NCBI GenBank assembly: GCA_021234155.1 | Contig: JAJEKV010000054.1 | Location: forward strand, 1,054,001 to 1,118,000 | From: Isoetes taiwanensis | Taxonomy: Eukaryota; Streptophyta; Lycopodiopsida; Isoetales; Isoetaceae | Direction of reading: 5' to 3' | DNA: 64,000 bases | Shown: positions 20,101 through 31,034 of the stretch, piece after piece | Layout of the letters: every line of letters starts with the position of its first letter | How positions within the stretch are numbered: the stretch's first letter is position 1 | Translations under genes and position numbers: made by a program | Notes under the pieces: generated by a model | The model's input: the letters and a program-made list of their open reading frames with translations, nothing else | What the model was told of the DNA's origin: nothing | The model's database searches: none

Positions 20101-22179
20101 ATGGCTACTGGATGGACATTCCATTTGCAACAGCATGCGCAATTCGGTAGTGCAGACTCAAACATTAAATTCTATGGCGGAGACAACAAAAGAAATGGCG
20201 ATTATAATTTCTCCGCAAAATTGCGGAAAAGCGATCACGAGGCTACCTATGCTTCTCTTCTGAGGCAACTTAGTGACCCAACAGCTCTTGCAGCAGGTAG
20301 AATTGTTCATGTAAAAATTCTTAAAATCAAGTTAAATGACAGCAGATATCTGGGAAATCTTTTAGTGGATATGTATGGTAAATGCGATGCCCTAGAGGAT
20401 GCAAGGGAAGTTTTTGATAAAATGCGTAAGCCAAATGTATATTCTTGGACTATTATGGTTGCAGCATATGCTCATAATGGTTACTTAGAGGATGCCGGTC
20501 TACTTTTTAACAAAATGCCACGCCGCAATTTGGTTGTTTGGAATGCCATGATGTGTGCATATTCTCAGTATGGCTATGACTTTGAAGCACTTCAACTTTT
20601 CCAGCAGATGCAGCTGACAGGCATGAGACCAGACAAGGTCACATTCATCACTATTCTTTCTGTATGTGCTAGAAAAGGCGACCTTACCAAAGGAAAAGAA
20701 GTGCATGAAAGCATCAAAAAGCACAGCCTTCATTCGGAGGTTATAGTGGGAAATGCACTTTTAAACATGTATATCAAGTGTGGTGAAGTGGAAGATGCTT
20801 GGGCTGCTTTTAACCACATGTCCCTACGTGATGTAGCTTCTTGGAATGCTATGATTTCAGGAGGAGGTGTCTTACTGGAACACACTCTGCAGTTCTTGGA
20901 GAAAATGCAGTTAGATGGTCAGACCCCAAATGAAATTACATTTATCAGTATTCTTAGCTTACATAATCACCCAAAAGCTTTAGTTAAGGGAATGTATCTG
21001 CATGCCATTATTAGAGGTAGTAAATTCAGAATAGATGTTGCTGTAAACAATGCACTTATCACTATGTATGGCAAATGTGGTGGCATGAAAGCAGCGGCTG
21101 ATGTATTTGATAAAATGCCCGATCGCAATTTAATTAGCTGGAATGCCATAATTGTTGTATATGCACAATACAGACATAATCAAGAAACTTTAATGCTTTT
21201 CCAGGAAATGCAGTTTCAAGGTCTGGTGCCAGATAGGTTCACCATAGCAAGCCTCTTTTCTGTGTTTGCTAACCAAGCAGATGTGCAACCCCAAATGTTT
21301 GAGAACCCCTGTGGACAAGGAAGCATGGAAACAAGTAATGGGGACAAAGTCTATAACAGACTTGGCCTGCTTGATGGCATTCGTAGGCTGTTCGAAGATA
21401 CACAAGAGAAAGATGTGGTGTTGTGGAATGCAATGACTGTAATGTATGCTCAGCATGGATACTTTAAGGAGGCCCTTCAATTACTTAAGCAGATGGAGCT
21501 AGAAAATGTGATACCAGATGCAACTGTCTGTGTTACTATACTTTCTACTTATGCGAGCCAGGCTCTCTTAGCTCAAGGCAAAAGGATACATTGCTGCCTC
21601 TTGCAGAATGATTCCAGATCTAGCATAATTGTTAGTACTGCACTTGTAAATCTGTATGGAAAATTTGGTAACTTGTGGGGTGCGCAAAAAGTATTTGATG
21701 AGATGGCAAAACGAAATGTTGTTTCTTGGACTGCCCTTATCTCAGCATATGGCCAACATGGTGTCGGTAACCAAGCACTTAAGCTCTTCAATGAAATGCA
21801 GGAAGAAGGTGTGATGCCAGATAAGGTGAGTATACTAACCTTAATGTCTGCATGTAGCCATGCTGGACTGATTCACGAGGGTATTTATTTGTTTATATCA
21901 ATGGATGACATCCATGGCCTTCTACCGAGCCAAGAGCATTACCATTGTCTTATTGACCTGCTTGGAAGGGCAGGATGGCTAGATGAAGCTGAGAATCTAA
22001 TTGCTAGCACACAACTCAAGCCCATGAATACAACATGGATGACCTTGCTCAGTGCCTGCAACACTTTTGTTGATGTTGAGAAAGGAAATCGTGCAGCAGA
22101 AAGTCTGTTTGATTTGGATCCAAATAATGCCATACCATATATATTGCTGGCAAATCTCTATGCCACTGCTAAAGGATAG
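20101..22179 (+). CDS. PPR protein, PLS class, E motif cut short
   Basis: 692 codons without intron. From residue ~50 there is a run of degenerate 31-36-residue repeats: L-type (NLLVDMYGKCDALEDAREVF), P/S-type (VYSWTIMVAAYAHNG, VVWNAMMCAYSQYG), and others to NVVSWTALISAYGQHG. These are followed by the C-terminal CSHAGLIHEG...YHCLIDLLGRAG...TTWMTLLSACN and an E-like LDPNNAIPYILLANLY. PLS-class PPR proteins bind organellar RNA in sequence-specific fashion and act mostly in C-to-U editing. There is no DYW deaminase. The ATG at 20101 directly follows an in-frame TAG; the first ~45 residues lack repeats and could be an organelle transit peptide. The stop replaces the W expected after ATAKG, and a second in-frame TGA follows five codons later. 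The gene is either a truncated but usable PPR or a young pseudogene. Confidence 0.8.
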   Translation: MATGWTFHLQQHAQFGSADSNIKFYGGDNKRNGDYNFSAKLRKSDHEATYASLLRQLSDPTALAAGRIVHVKILKIKLNDSRYLGNLLVDMYGKCDALEDAREVFDKMRKPNVYSWTIMVAAYAHNGYLEDAGLLFNKMPRRNLVVWNAMMCAYSQYGYDFEALQLFQQMQLTGMRPDKVTFITILSVCARKGDLTKGKEVHESIKKHSLHSEVIVGNALLNMYIKCGEVEDAWAAFNHMSLRDVASWNAMISGGGVLLEHTLQFLEKMQLDGQTPNEITFISILSLHNHPKALVKGMYLHAIIRGSKFRIDVAVNNALITMYGKCGGMKAAADVFDKMPDRNLISWNAIIVVYAQYRHNQETLMLFQEMQFQGLVPDRFTIASLFSVFANQADVQPQMFENPCGQGSMETSNGDKVYNRLGLLDGIRRLFEDTQEKDVVLWNAMTVMYAQHGYFKEALQLLKQMELENVIPDATVCVTILSTYASQALLAQGKRIHCCLLQNDSRSSIIVSTALVNLYGKFGNLWGAQKVFDEMAKRNVVSWTALISAYGQHGVGNQALKLFNEMQEEGVMPDKVSILTLMSACSHAGLIHEGIYLFISMDDIHGLLPSQEHYHCLIDLLGRAGWLDEAENLIASTQLKPMNTTWMTLLSACNTFVDVEKGNRAAESLFDLDPNNAIPYILLANLYATAKG

Positions 22180-22904
22180 GCAACTACAAAAGCTTGATCC
22201 ATATCCTCTAAGAATGAACAAGTAAAGACATGTCAAGACATTGCTGACCATGTTGAGACATTTTCACGACCTTGTGATGGGAAAGGCTGGCAAAAGAAAG
22301 GGGTCCTTAGAAAAAAGGGCATTCCGAAAGGTATTGCTTTGCAGCTTAATTCTGCACCATGAGCCATCCTTCTGCTGATTATTCAATGTTTGATCTGGAA
22401 TCCTATGCATAAAGATATGAAGTGGTGAACAACATAGGGGAGATATTACTAACATGTTTAGCAGGAGCAAGGGATTCACTATGAGATATGGGAGGGCATA
22501 CACGCTTGTAAACGACTGTAGGTTTTTTATCCTTGCATTTTAGAAACCCATATTCTTGGTATCAGGGTTCAGGGATAACACCAACGTGTAAAGAAAGTTC
22601 TTTTGACTCGTGGTTTATGAGTCAAATCCAGAGCTCTAAGCAAGGACGACAGCATAAATCGAACCCAGAGTTCCATATCCTATCCTCTTGCAGGAAATAG
22701 AGTTCCTTGACAGCCAAAAGATGGAGAATTTGGGGGCCTCGCTTGCCAACCTTGCCAAAAATTGAATACTTGCCACGGGTTTAATAGAGCTGCGTCAAGA
22801 TTGGTTCCATAGCAAGACCATTCCATGCACATGCAATAATGTGGAGCTTAATCATTTGCAGCAATATCTGGACGCATGTTTCATATGCAAGCTTTGGGAT
22901 GCCA
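22180..22904. other. Downstream of the PPR gene, no gene recognised
   Basis: The first ~60 bp continue the PPR E-motif frame beyond its stops (residues SISSKNEQVKTC). Nothing recognisable after that. Confidence 0.5.
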
Positions 22905-23045
22905 GATTTGGAAAGGCTTAAGACAGCACATTATAAGGAGCAAATAAATCCTACTTTAAATCAGCTCACTTTGCCCATGAAGAAACGTTGGGCTATTGCA
23001 TATGAGTGCACCATTGAAAGAAGGAGGTGGGCTCATCTTCCATGA
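22905..23045 (+). pseudogene. LINE C-terminal scrap
   Basis: The frame reads LERLKTAHYKEQINPTL, then LPMKKRWAIAYECTIERRRW, matching KMAHYKQHINPTL...LPMKKRRIIASIRTG in the LINE at 14720-14840. No poly(A) or target duplication is seen. Confidence 0.6.
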
Positions 23046-23989
23046 AAGTGCAGGAGATGTGTGTATGAATGTTGGTAACTAGGAGTCAAGAAATTGCACG
23101 ACTGGAATATCTACATCCCCAAAGCACCCAGGAGGCTTGTATAAACCGAGGAGGCAGCTTGTCCAGATGTCAGCCACATCACCGGAAGTAGAAGACCTCT
23201 GGAAAATTGCCTTTACCTCAGTGTATGGCAAACTATTTTAAATGAATAGGAAAGTTTCCTTCTAGGTGTAGGATGAACAGGCAGCTGCAAATTTGGATGG
23301 GATTTATCCTAGTAATAAAATTTTGGTTTGGAAAATTTCTTTCAAATCTCAAAAAAGAAAAACTGAAACAAATTTATAGCTTACAAAGAAAAAAGTTCAT
23401 TTCCAACAACATTCTATTAAATTCCAACGAAATTAACATAAACAAGTCATGTTCCTGCATGTTTAGCCTGTGTACTCTCTGCCTGATGTACGTGCTGCGT
23501 GTTTTCATGCTCTCCTTTATCAATCCTCCAATTCAAGGTACATCGTCTCCCAACGTGATTTTTTGTGGCCATGCAACGCTTCTTTGCTACTGGAACCTTT
23601 GGCATATTAAAGGGGAAAACAAGAGGATGAAAACAAAAGAAATAATGCAAGTAGAAAATAGATTCAATGTCCACTTTTTACCGCCTCAATGCCTCGATTT
23701 GGCAATAGACCGGAACCAACTCTTCTACACCTGCATGTTTTGAAGAATAGAAGAATGGATATGGAATCCATCCACGGTGATCAATTTAGGCAATCCAGAT
23801 GAAAAGAAAAACTATATAAACAACAATATCTGAGATAGATAGATACAAAAAACAGAAGAAAAAAGAATGTGACTACTATATCATTTGATTGAGTAAAGCA
23901 TACCTCATCAAAAAGCAGTTGTAAGATGCAAGGATCAGAGTAGTGGATTGCAAGAAGTGCAGGAAATGCTTGTTATCACATTTAAGGGT
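23046..23989. other. Stretch without a recognisable gene
   Basis: Contains a 156-codon plus-strand open stretch (23273-23743) rich in hydrophobic residues and cysteine, without a motif I know. Not supported as a gene. Confidence 0.3.
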
Positions 23990-24053
23990 GTGAACTGGAC
24001 TTGAACCCACTACCTCTAGAGTGGTAGCTGTGCATCCTAACTGAAAAGGCCAC
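23990..24053 (-). other. tRNA-like sequence (possible SINE head or tRNA pseudogene)
   Basis: On the minus strand GTGGCCT and AGTTCAC can pair as a 7-bp acceptor stem with one mismatch, CTACC/GGTAG form an anticodon-like stem, and GGGTTCAAGTCCA matches the RNA polymerase III box B. At 64 nt it is too short, and the D-arm is poor, so it is not a working tRNA. Confidence 0.3.
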
Positions 24054-24120
24054 GATGATTTGGATGAAACCAAATCACACGCTCCAGAACTGATGGTTAA
24101 TCGTCATATAAATGTGACAC

Positions 24121-24720
24121 TTGTCTACAATGGAACCAGAGAAATTTCTATGCGTCATTCATGACAAGATGGATCAACAAAAAACCTATTTGCCCCAGTT
24201 TAGGGCTATACCAAAGTCTGTTGCAAGGTCTTTCCCATTGCAAATATCACTAGCTGGATTCATAACTCATGGCCAGGGAGCAGTGCATCACGGTCATTTT
24301 ACATTAGAATTATGGAGTGATGGTCCAAACTTCCATGTTGGTAGCATTGCAAAAGCATTGCGCGATTTGGAACATGATTTTAATGGAGATGTTCATTCTT
24401 GTAAGCCATTGCAATATCTCTTCAAGGCATTGCCTGACATTGGTCCCATGAAACTAAAGGATTTGACCATAGGAAGGATGAATGGGACAGCACCTTCAAT
24501 TCATGTAAATCCAATACCAGGGCGCCGACTACCCAAGAAGCTACTCTTGCAACTTGACAATTGTGCTGGCCAGAATAAAAAAGGATACTTGTTTGCATAC
24601 TTGTCGTATCTTACATGGGTTGGAGTGTTTGAAATGGTCTATGTTGGTTACTTGATGCCTGGCCACACACGCGAAGACATTGATGCAATGTTTGGGCATT
24701 ATAGGATCAAATTGCAGGAA
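24121..24720 (+). pseudogene. DUF7869-like transposase relic 2, 5' half
   Basis: An open frame of 200 residues reads EKFLCVIHDKMDQQKTYLPQ, QISLAGFITHGQG, GPNFHVGSIAKAL, then LLLQLDNCAGQNKKGYLFAY and GYLMPGHTREDIDAMFGHYR, and breaks at LQE where an A-rich tract begins. The blocks are those of relic 1 (8227-9610) in better condition. The same reading continues, residue for residue, at 61915 with LQKSDVTTYPRLLELFK, so the two parts are one gene separated by 37.2 kb. The conserved D in LDN, the N-K pair and the D/E set in GHTREDID are likely catalytic residues of an RNase-H-like transposase (inference). No N-terminal part precedes 24121. Confidence 0.75.
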
Positions 24721-25126
24721 AAAAAAAAAAAAAAAATTGTGGAGCGCCTATTTTCTTGAAAATGGCGGTTTTTTTCAGTTTCAACCCAATTCTTGGAAAA
24801 TTTGCTTGAGATCGGCCTATCCTGCTTCGAATTGATCGAATTCTTGCGCCAATTGCCTGCTACCCCTGTAGAGGGTTAGCATTGGGATGAATTAACTTCT
24901 CATGGACAATCGAATTTCCACAATTCTGTGGCAGGAATCAAAGATTATCTGTGGTTTTCTTAAGGGAAGAGATTCGAACCTTTGGAACAGTTTCATCCAT
25001 AAACAGATCTTTCCGGAGAACTTATTTCAAATTGAATACTCCTTCTCACCGAGTTGCATCAAATTTGAAATCCAAATAATTGAATCTTGGTTGGATGCCG
25101 TAGTGGAATCTCACCCTTAGATTTCT

Positions 25127-26087
25127 TTGGCAAAGAAATTAATCTTCAGCTTAGATGGGTTGGACTACCTACTTTTTTTCCCTAATTGTAACTCTAGATA
25201 TTTCTCCTCGAAAGTTTGTCAGTACATTGTGGGAGATAATATCAAAAATGCTGCATCATCTGCAAAAGGCTTTGGGGACATTTCTGCCAAGATGCATAAT
25301 GATATCTGGAATGATGTCAGAAATACAGATTTTGGAAACCAAGATCAGATACAAACTTTGGATTTAGCTGGTCAGAATTTTGTTCATCAGAATCAGTCAA
25401 CTTGGGTTAAATCCAATGGCAGTAAAAGAAGGATTGAAAAAAAGAGGCAACAGAGACAGAAAATTGCTCAACAAGACTCAGGATCTTCTCAAGTTCTCAC
25501 TGGCTCTACTCAAATATCTGGTGGAATTAAAATCTTAAATAAAGGAGATTTTTTTCTGCATCAAATCACTATGGCAGCTGGCAATCAGCATAAAACCATT
25601 GTCAATTCACTGAAGAATAATGAAGGGAATCATAACAGATTCATGGCCAAGGGGAAATCTCTTATGCATTTTGATTTGCACAAGACCTTGAATAACATCT
25701 TGCAGATTCTAAGGTCAATGCTGCCTCTAATAATAAGGCAACATCTAAAGTTGTTAAGGGATTTCCTAAAAATTTTCAGCATGGGATTAAGATTAATCCT
25801 TCTCAGATTAATCCCCAAAGGAAAAAGAGTGAGGAGTCCTTAATTATGGAAAATAAGAACACTATGGAAAATTCTGTGGAAGATTCAACCTTCAAAAAAA
25901 CAGATGCTCAGGAAAATATTACTGGCTATCAAAATAGCAGCAATTTTGCAACCTCTAATGTCAACTTCACAGATAAGGTAATTTGCAGCAATAGATTCAA
26001 AAGTTTGTCTGACACAAATTATGCGACTAATGCGGATACTGAAGAGCCAAGATCTGATCACATTTCTCGACCTCCCCTTGCAATTCC
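25127..26087 (+). pseudogene. LINE ORF1, first part
   Basis: Preceded by ~400 bp of 5' leader. Two adjoining frames (25127-25843 and 25846-26112) encode a hydrophilic, Gln/Asn/Lys-rich protein: a basic RRIEKKRQQRQKI stretch at about residues 100-115, then low-complexity Asn/Ser/Thr sequence. Plant L1 ORF1 proteins are RNA-binding chaperones. No zinc knuckle is visible before the break. The frame is cut at SRPPLAI-P, exactly at the 8-bp target duplication of the TIR transposon, and continues with PSTSSAP at 46370. Confidence 0.5.
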
Positions 26088-26102
26088 CAAGGGGGGTTCA
26101 CC
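26080..26102 (+). repeat. Target duplication and left TIR of the large transposon
   Basis: GCAATTCC (26080-26087) followed by CAAGGGGGGTTCACC. Pairs with 46355-46377. Confidence 0.75.
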
Positions 26103-26240
26103 CAATGGTCACGTATGTACCAACTGAGTGAACGTTTAGGGGTTTTTTAAGTGGTCAGTCGACCGTATACGGTCGGGAGGTTATACGCCTCCACTATTCA
26201 ATTTCCAGCTTTGGACGTAAGGGAGCAAAGGCGGGAACTA

Positions 26241-26330
26241 GAGAACCCGTAGGTGGTCGATTTGGGTATTTCGAGTGGTGGATTTGAGAACCCGTAGGTG
26301 GTCGATTTGGGTATTTCGAGTGGTGGATTT
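26241..26330. repeat. 45-bp exact tandem repeat, two units
   Basis: GAGAACCCGTAGGTGGTCG... at 26241 recurs at 26286 without change. It lies 150 bp inside the left TIR and may be a subterminal binding region. Confidence 0.9.
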
Positions 26331-27338
26331 GAGAAGGAGCTAACCGTTTGCACATTTGTGGTTGATGTAGTCGGCTTCATGTTCTTCTTTGGCAACAAGG
26401 GAGCTCAAGAACAACTCAAGAACTTGATCACCAAATTGCATTATCTCACCACCACTCAGTTTCTTACTCGATTTTGAAGTCATTTGCAGCAAATTCCTTG
26501 CAAGGTGAAAGTGTAAGTCATTGCTTTCTTCAAACAAAACAACTAATTCAGGGTTTCTGACAGTTTCTGGCTTGATCTTCTTAATGCAGCAGCCAAGAAG
26601 ACTTCATTGTTCTTATTTGATCAAAGATATGTATTATTTGGAAGTTCTTAAGATGAAAAATCGTTTCAGGTCTCTTTAGGACTGATTTATTATTGAAGGT
26701 CAGTTTGCTGCCACCTTTATGCATAAAGAATGCATTGTTTGAGAATAAGGGGTTTGTCACTTATTTGAATACTTGCCATCTTAATTTTGTATGCTTTCTT
26801 AATGATGTTTATGCCCCAAAATCAGGGTTCAGGGTTCCTAAAGTCGCATTCATACCATAACTCATCATTGCATTGCATATACCTGATTATAGATCATAAA
26901 CAAATCTCCCTTTCAAGCATTGTCACTAATACTCTTTCTCATTTTTTAATGCAGCAGTCGAGAAGCTAGCCAAGACGACTTTATTGCCTAGTATTTGATC
27001 ACATGTATGATTATTGGAACCTTCTTAAGCTCAGAATTCAGATTTTTATCATTTTAGGGCTGATTTATGTTTGAATTGTCAATGTGGTTGTGCTTTAGCT
27101 TTCTGGGCTGTCATAACATGTTATTTCAGACTCAAAGGAGCCTTTAAGTAGCCTCCTTCTTGCTTATATCAGGGCTGTAACAGACCCTAATTGGGCTGCC
27201 CTTTTGCTGCCCCATTTCAGCCCCATTTGTGCAATGCAATGTTTGGAATGTTGGGAATGTTCTTTTGCATGCTAGTTAGCTAGTATTTGTTAGATTTCTT
27301 TTCATAGTGTGTAGCTCACGTGCTTGCTTCACATGCAG
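26331..27338 (+). other. 5' leader region of the large transposon
   Basis: Non-coding. Two diverged ~120-bp copies (about 26583 and 26948), each beginning AATGCAGCAG, look like duplicated intron-acceptor regions. The leader ends with a CACATGCAG acceptor at 27338, just before the first coding exon. Confidence 0.45.
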
Positions 27339-28165
27339 ATAAATGGCGACACACATGAATGTTGTTATTTGCCTTAGCGAGGGAGATGAAAACAAGCAAG
27401 AAGTTGGATTTGTAAAGGTACATGTGAATGCACATTATTCGGATTTACGGCGAGAGATTCAAGAAGATGAGCTAGAAGCTTTGGAGGGCCAGGAATTTGT
27501 GTTTTTAGGGGAAAGAAAGCTTGCCTTGTCCAAGAAGCAAGGGGCAAGATTTATAGTGAATGAGGATGAGGTGTGTGTGAAGATCGTAGGTGCCTCAGCT
27601 GATAATCAGCCCATTCAGCCCACTAAACGAAGGAAATTGGTGCTTGTAGAAGAAGAGGAGGATGTAGAAGTGATCACTATGGAAGGGGTGAGTACCAATA
27701 TAAAGCAAGAAGATGACATTGAACCCATTGAACCACTTCAGAGTCAAGAGTCTATGAGCAGATTACAATCCAAAATAGCTACAAGATCTCTAACTAATAA
27801 GTGGTTGTATGCATATCGAAGGGCAAAAATGAAGATGAAGCTTGAAGGCAAGAAAGATCGTTTTGAGCTAATGTCTTATGACTTTAATGGCGCTGTTGTA
27901 TTTTGTATTTGGTATGTGGAGTGCCATGCACGATATGGAAAGGGAGGAGAGGATATGATGTACAATTACACGGCTCGTCATGTACAATCCAAAGAACATA
28001 AAATCAATCTTCAAAGAAACCTTGATGCCACCCAAGAGAATGTCTCGGAAGTGAATAGTAAGGAAGATATTATAGCTGAAAACAAGGCTGCTGTGGAGGC
28101 TTGTATGGCCACTAAAGTGAGGCCTTTTGTGGAGGAGACACATGTAGACTTTGACTTGTACAATG
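27339..28165 (+). pseudogene. Large-transposon transposase, exon part 1
   Basis: The ATG at 27343 follows an acceptor (ATGCAG) by 4 bp. The product opens with a 90-residue domain (VVICLSEGDENKQEVGFVKV, then LEALEGQEFVFLGERKLALS), a KRRKLVLVEEEED nuclear-localisation-like run, an acidic linker, and a second block (NKWLYAYRRAKMKMKL; YDFNGAVVFCIWYVECHARY) ending DFDLYN at the copia insertion. The reading continues across it at 33168 with ETLGGFVRKEDIC. No known N-terminal domain is recognised. Gene and element decay are described under part 3. Confidence 0.55.
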
Positions 28166-28668
28166 TGTTGGAAATGACAAAATTATGTGTCATGTGATAT
28201 TCTAATCTATGAGAAGCAGTGGCAGTAGATTAGAGTTGTTAAATGGTGTCATGTTATTCAAAGTTAAGCAGTTGAATGGGGGAGACCTATGAGAAGCAGT
28301 GGCAGTAGGTCAAAGTCAAAGTCAAAGTCAAAGGTGGCGGGCACACCCTACCCGGGTGTTGCTGGGCTCGCTAGAAACACACAGACACCCCCTGCCCGCC
28401 ACTTAGGGTTTTGGGTTGACTGGTCAACGGGTCAAAGTCAACGACAGCTGGAAGATAAGGACAGCAGGGCATCCTATTATTAGGCAAGTTGAAAAACTTT
28501 CTATATGAAGGGCATGCACGATTTGACAAGTGGATATATCCAGGTCATAGAAAATATGTGGCTGAGTGCAGATACAGGTGCGTGTATGCAAATATAGGTG
28601 CGGGAGGGGTTTGAAGGAGACAGAGTCTTGGCATACTTGGGTTCGAATCCCAAGCTCTGATTCTAACA
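28166..28668 (+). repeat. Copia 5' LTR
   Basis: TGTTGGAAATGAC...GATTCTAACA, 503 bp. Contains a (GTCAAA)n run at 28311-28332 and, 12 bp before the end, a hairpin CTTGGGTTCGAATCCCAAG whose centre equals the polymerase III box B consensus. Confidence 0.95.
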
Positions 28669-28669
28669 T

Positions 28670-28681
28670 TGGTATCAGAGC
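28670..28681 (+). promoter_or_regulatory. Primer-binding site (initiator tRNA-Met)
   Basis: TGGTATCAGAGC begins 2 bp after the LTR, the standard plant copia minus-strand primer site, complementary to the 3' end of tRNA-iMet. Confidence 0.95.
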
Positions 28682-28705
28682 TAACTAAATCCTGCCCTGT
28701 GATAA

Positions 28706-29300
28706 TGACAACCAGATTCGGGGCAAATCTATTGAACTCTATTGAAGTTTTTAAAGGAGATAGATGTGCTAGAAAAACAATTAAGGAAGATGAAATTGTT
28801 TGAGAAAGATAACTTGACTGACTTTTTGGAGAGATTTGATTCTATTATTGCAGATCTTGAGGGAGCTGGAAATATCTTGAATGAACAGTATCAAATACTA
28901 GCTTTGGCAAGAGCAGTATCTCATAATAGTCACTTGGCAACTTTACTCAGAAATGTAGCCACTTCCAAGGAGCATGCTATCAGAATGATACGCACAGAAT
29001 TTGAACAGTCTACTATTACTCAGGAGGAAGCTGATCAGTCCTCAGAGATCTTGTATGCAGGTAAGACTAAAAGAGGTGGTTTTTCAAGAGGAAAAGTAGG
29101 ACCTTGTTATGCATGTAATCAAAGAGTGAGTGTCCAAACAATAGTGAGAAGGAATTTAGATGTTTCAATTGTGAAGGCAAAGGTCATTTTGCTTCTGATT
29201 GCCCAAGCCCTAAAAAGGGAAGAGGTCGAGGGAGATTTTCTGGAACTTATAGAGGTGGCAGGGGCAAGGGAAAATTCAAAGGAGGCTCAAGTATTAATGT
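28706..29300 (+). pseudogene. Copia gag (UBN2 type)
   Basis: The main frame from 28742 reads LRKMKLFEKDNLTDFLERFD, LEGAGNILNEQYQILALARA and TQEEADQSSEILYAG, the helical gag core of plant copia elements, then CYACNQ, which starts a zinc knuckle. A frameshift follows, and the complete knuckle CFNCEGKGHFASDC appears in another frame at about 29157-29200, with an RGRGRF-type Arg/Gly tail. Gag packages element RNA in cytoplasmic particles. The ATG at 28706 is out of frame with the core. Confidence 0.8.
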
Positions 29301-29545
29301 GGTAGAAAAACAAGATAGTAGTGAAGGTGAACTTGAGGATGACACCTTGGAGGTAAGGAAGAATTTAACTTGCAATGTTTCAGAGTTTCCAAGGAAAAGC
29401 AATAACCAATTTGTTGTTATAGATTCAGGAGCAGAAAAAAGTGTGATGTGTGATTTGCATATGCTTAAGGAGTGGGAAAAGAAAGAAGGACATGTGCAAC
29501 TTGGTGATGGGGGTTTGAAGAAAATAGAAGATACCGAGTTTTAGA
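29301..29545 (+). pseudogene. Copia protease
   Basis: FVVIDSGAEKSVM holds the aspartic-protease D-S-G-A active site, followed by the expected DGG turn (QLGDGGLKKI). Open for 81 residues. Cleaves the gag-pol polyprotein in an active element. Confidence 0.8.
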
Positions 29546-30780
29546 GTTGTTTGACTTAAATGGCAAAATTGTAAAATTGAGAGATGTTTTGTGTGTGCCC
29601 AGCCTTGTTAGAAATCTCATATCCCAGATGCCACCGGGTGGATTTGGGATATAAAGTGTCTTTGTTGAACAGATCCATTGTAAAGTGTTTCTTAATGGTG
29701 AATTAAAGTTTATTGGCAAAAGAGTTGGTAATCTTTTTGGATTGAATATGGAGCATCTTCATGAAATTAATCTTGTGGAATATTCAGATGTGAAAGTATG
29801 GCATATCGATTATGTCATGTAAATGCCGCAATAATTAAAAGGCTTTGGGAAAAAGGGATTAATATCCGCCAAGGTACAAAATGAAAAGTTTTTATGTGGA
29901 GGTCGCCAACTTGGAAAGCAATCAAGATTGCCATTTAAAAGGTCACACAAAAAGAGCAAAGGGCATTTTGGATTTGGTACATACAGATTTATGTGGTCCT
30001 ATAAATGTTACTAGTTTGAGTGGGCATAAATATTTCATGAGCTTTTATTGATGATTTCAGCAGAAAAAAACCAAGTGTTATATTTTGAAAACAAAAGACC
30101 AAGCTAGTGATGCTTTGAAGTTATTTATCAAAAACCGAGCTAGAAACCGGAAGAAAGATAAAGTGCATAAGGTCGACGAGGGGAGGTGAATATATCTCCG
30201 ATGAATTTAAAGCTTTTGTGTAAACAGGGGAATCAAGAGGCAATTGACATGCAGATACTCACCACAACAAAATGGAGTTGCAGAAAGGAAAAATAGAACC
30301 TTGCTTGATGTTTGGAGATCCATGTTGAAGTATTCTCGGTTTACCAAATTATTTATGGGATGAAGTCGTGAAGACAAATTGCCTACATTCAAAACTTGTT
30401 ACCTTCATCAAGTATTAAAGGTGCAATTCCGTAAATGCTTTGGTCCGGTAAGTCACCTTCTTATGATAGATTAAAAGCATATGGGTGTTTATGCTTTGTA
30501 CATGTTCCCCAAGAACCGAGGAAAAAGTTGGATGATAGAGCATACATATCTTATCTAGTAGGGTATGATTCTAACTCAAAAGCATTCGTGATTATATGAC
30601 CCTCTAGAAGAAAAATTATAGTAAGTAGAGATGTGGTCTTCAATGAAAACGAATTTTATAGGAAAATTCCTAAGATAAATACCGAAGATCCATGTGAAAG
30701 TGAAAGGAAAGATAGTATTGAGGAAACAAATCAGTCAATAAGTGAAGAAGAAAAACTCAAGGATTGGAGCAGTAGATTTG
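29546..30780 (+). pseudogene. Copia integrase, heavily broken
   Basis: Remnants in order: LHEINLVEYSDVKVWH (gag-pre-integrase), LDLVHTDLCGPI (first catalytic D region, about 29970), YSPQQNGVAERKNRT with the catalytic E region (about 30255), and the C-terminal KAYGCLCFVHVPQEPRKKLD and AYISYLVGYDSNSKAF (30475-30570). Multiple stops and shifts. The HHCC finger and the second D are not convincingly readable. Confidence 0.75.
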
Positions 30781-31034
30781 AGTGACTCGATAGTGAGTCG
30801 AAATGATTCCAAGTAATGTTGTTGAGCCGTAGTGGAATCAGGTGTTGAGCAAGAGATTGAACACCAAGAGGCGTATGGATAAAATTGATAGACCAAAAAG
30901 AAAACCCGCATCGAACGTAAGCTCAAATATTGGCGAAGAAGCCAAACATGATTTAGAGTCTCATGGTAGAACCGAACTTGGAAAAAGTAAAAGACTTAGA
31001 TCTCGTGTAGGAGAAATTAATATCATTTGACATT

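Noticed and set aside
23990-24053. Functional tRNA gene on the minus strand
   Set aside because: Only 64 nt, poor D-arm, a mismatch in the acceptor stem and an ambiguous anticodon loop.
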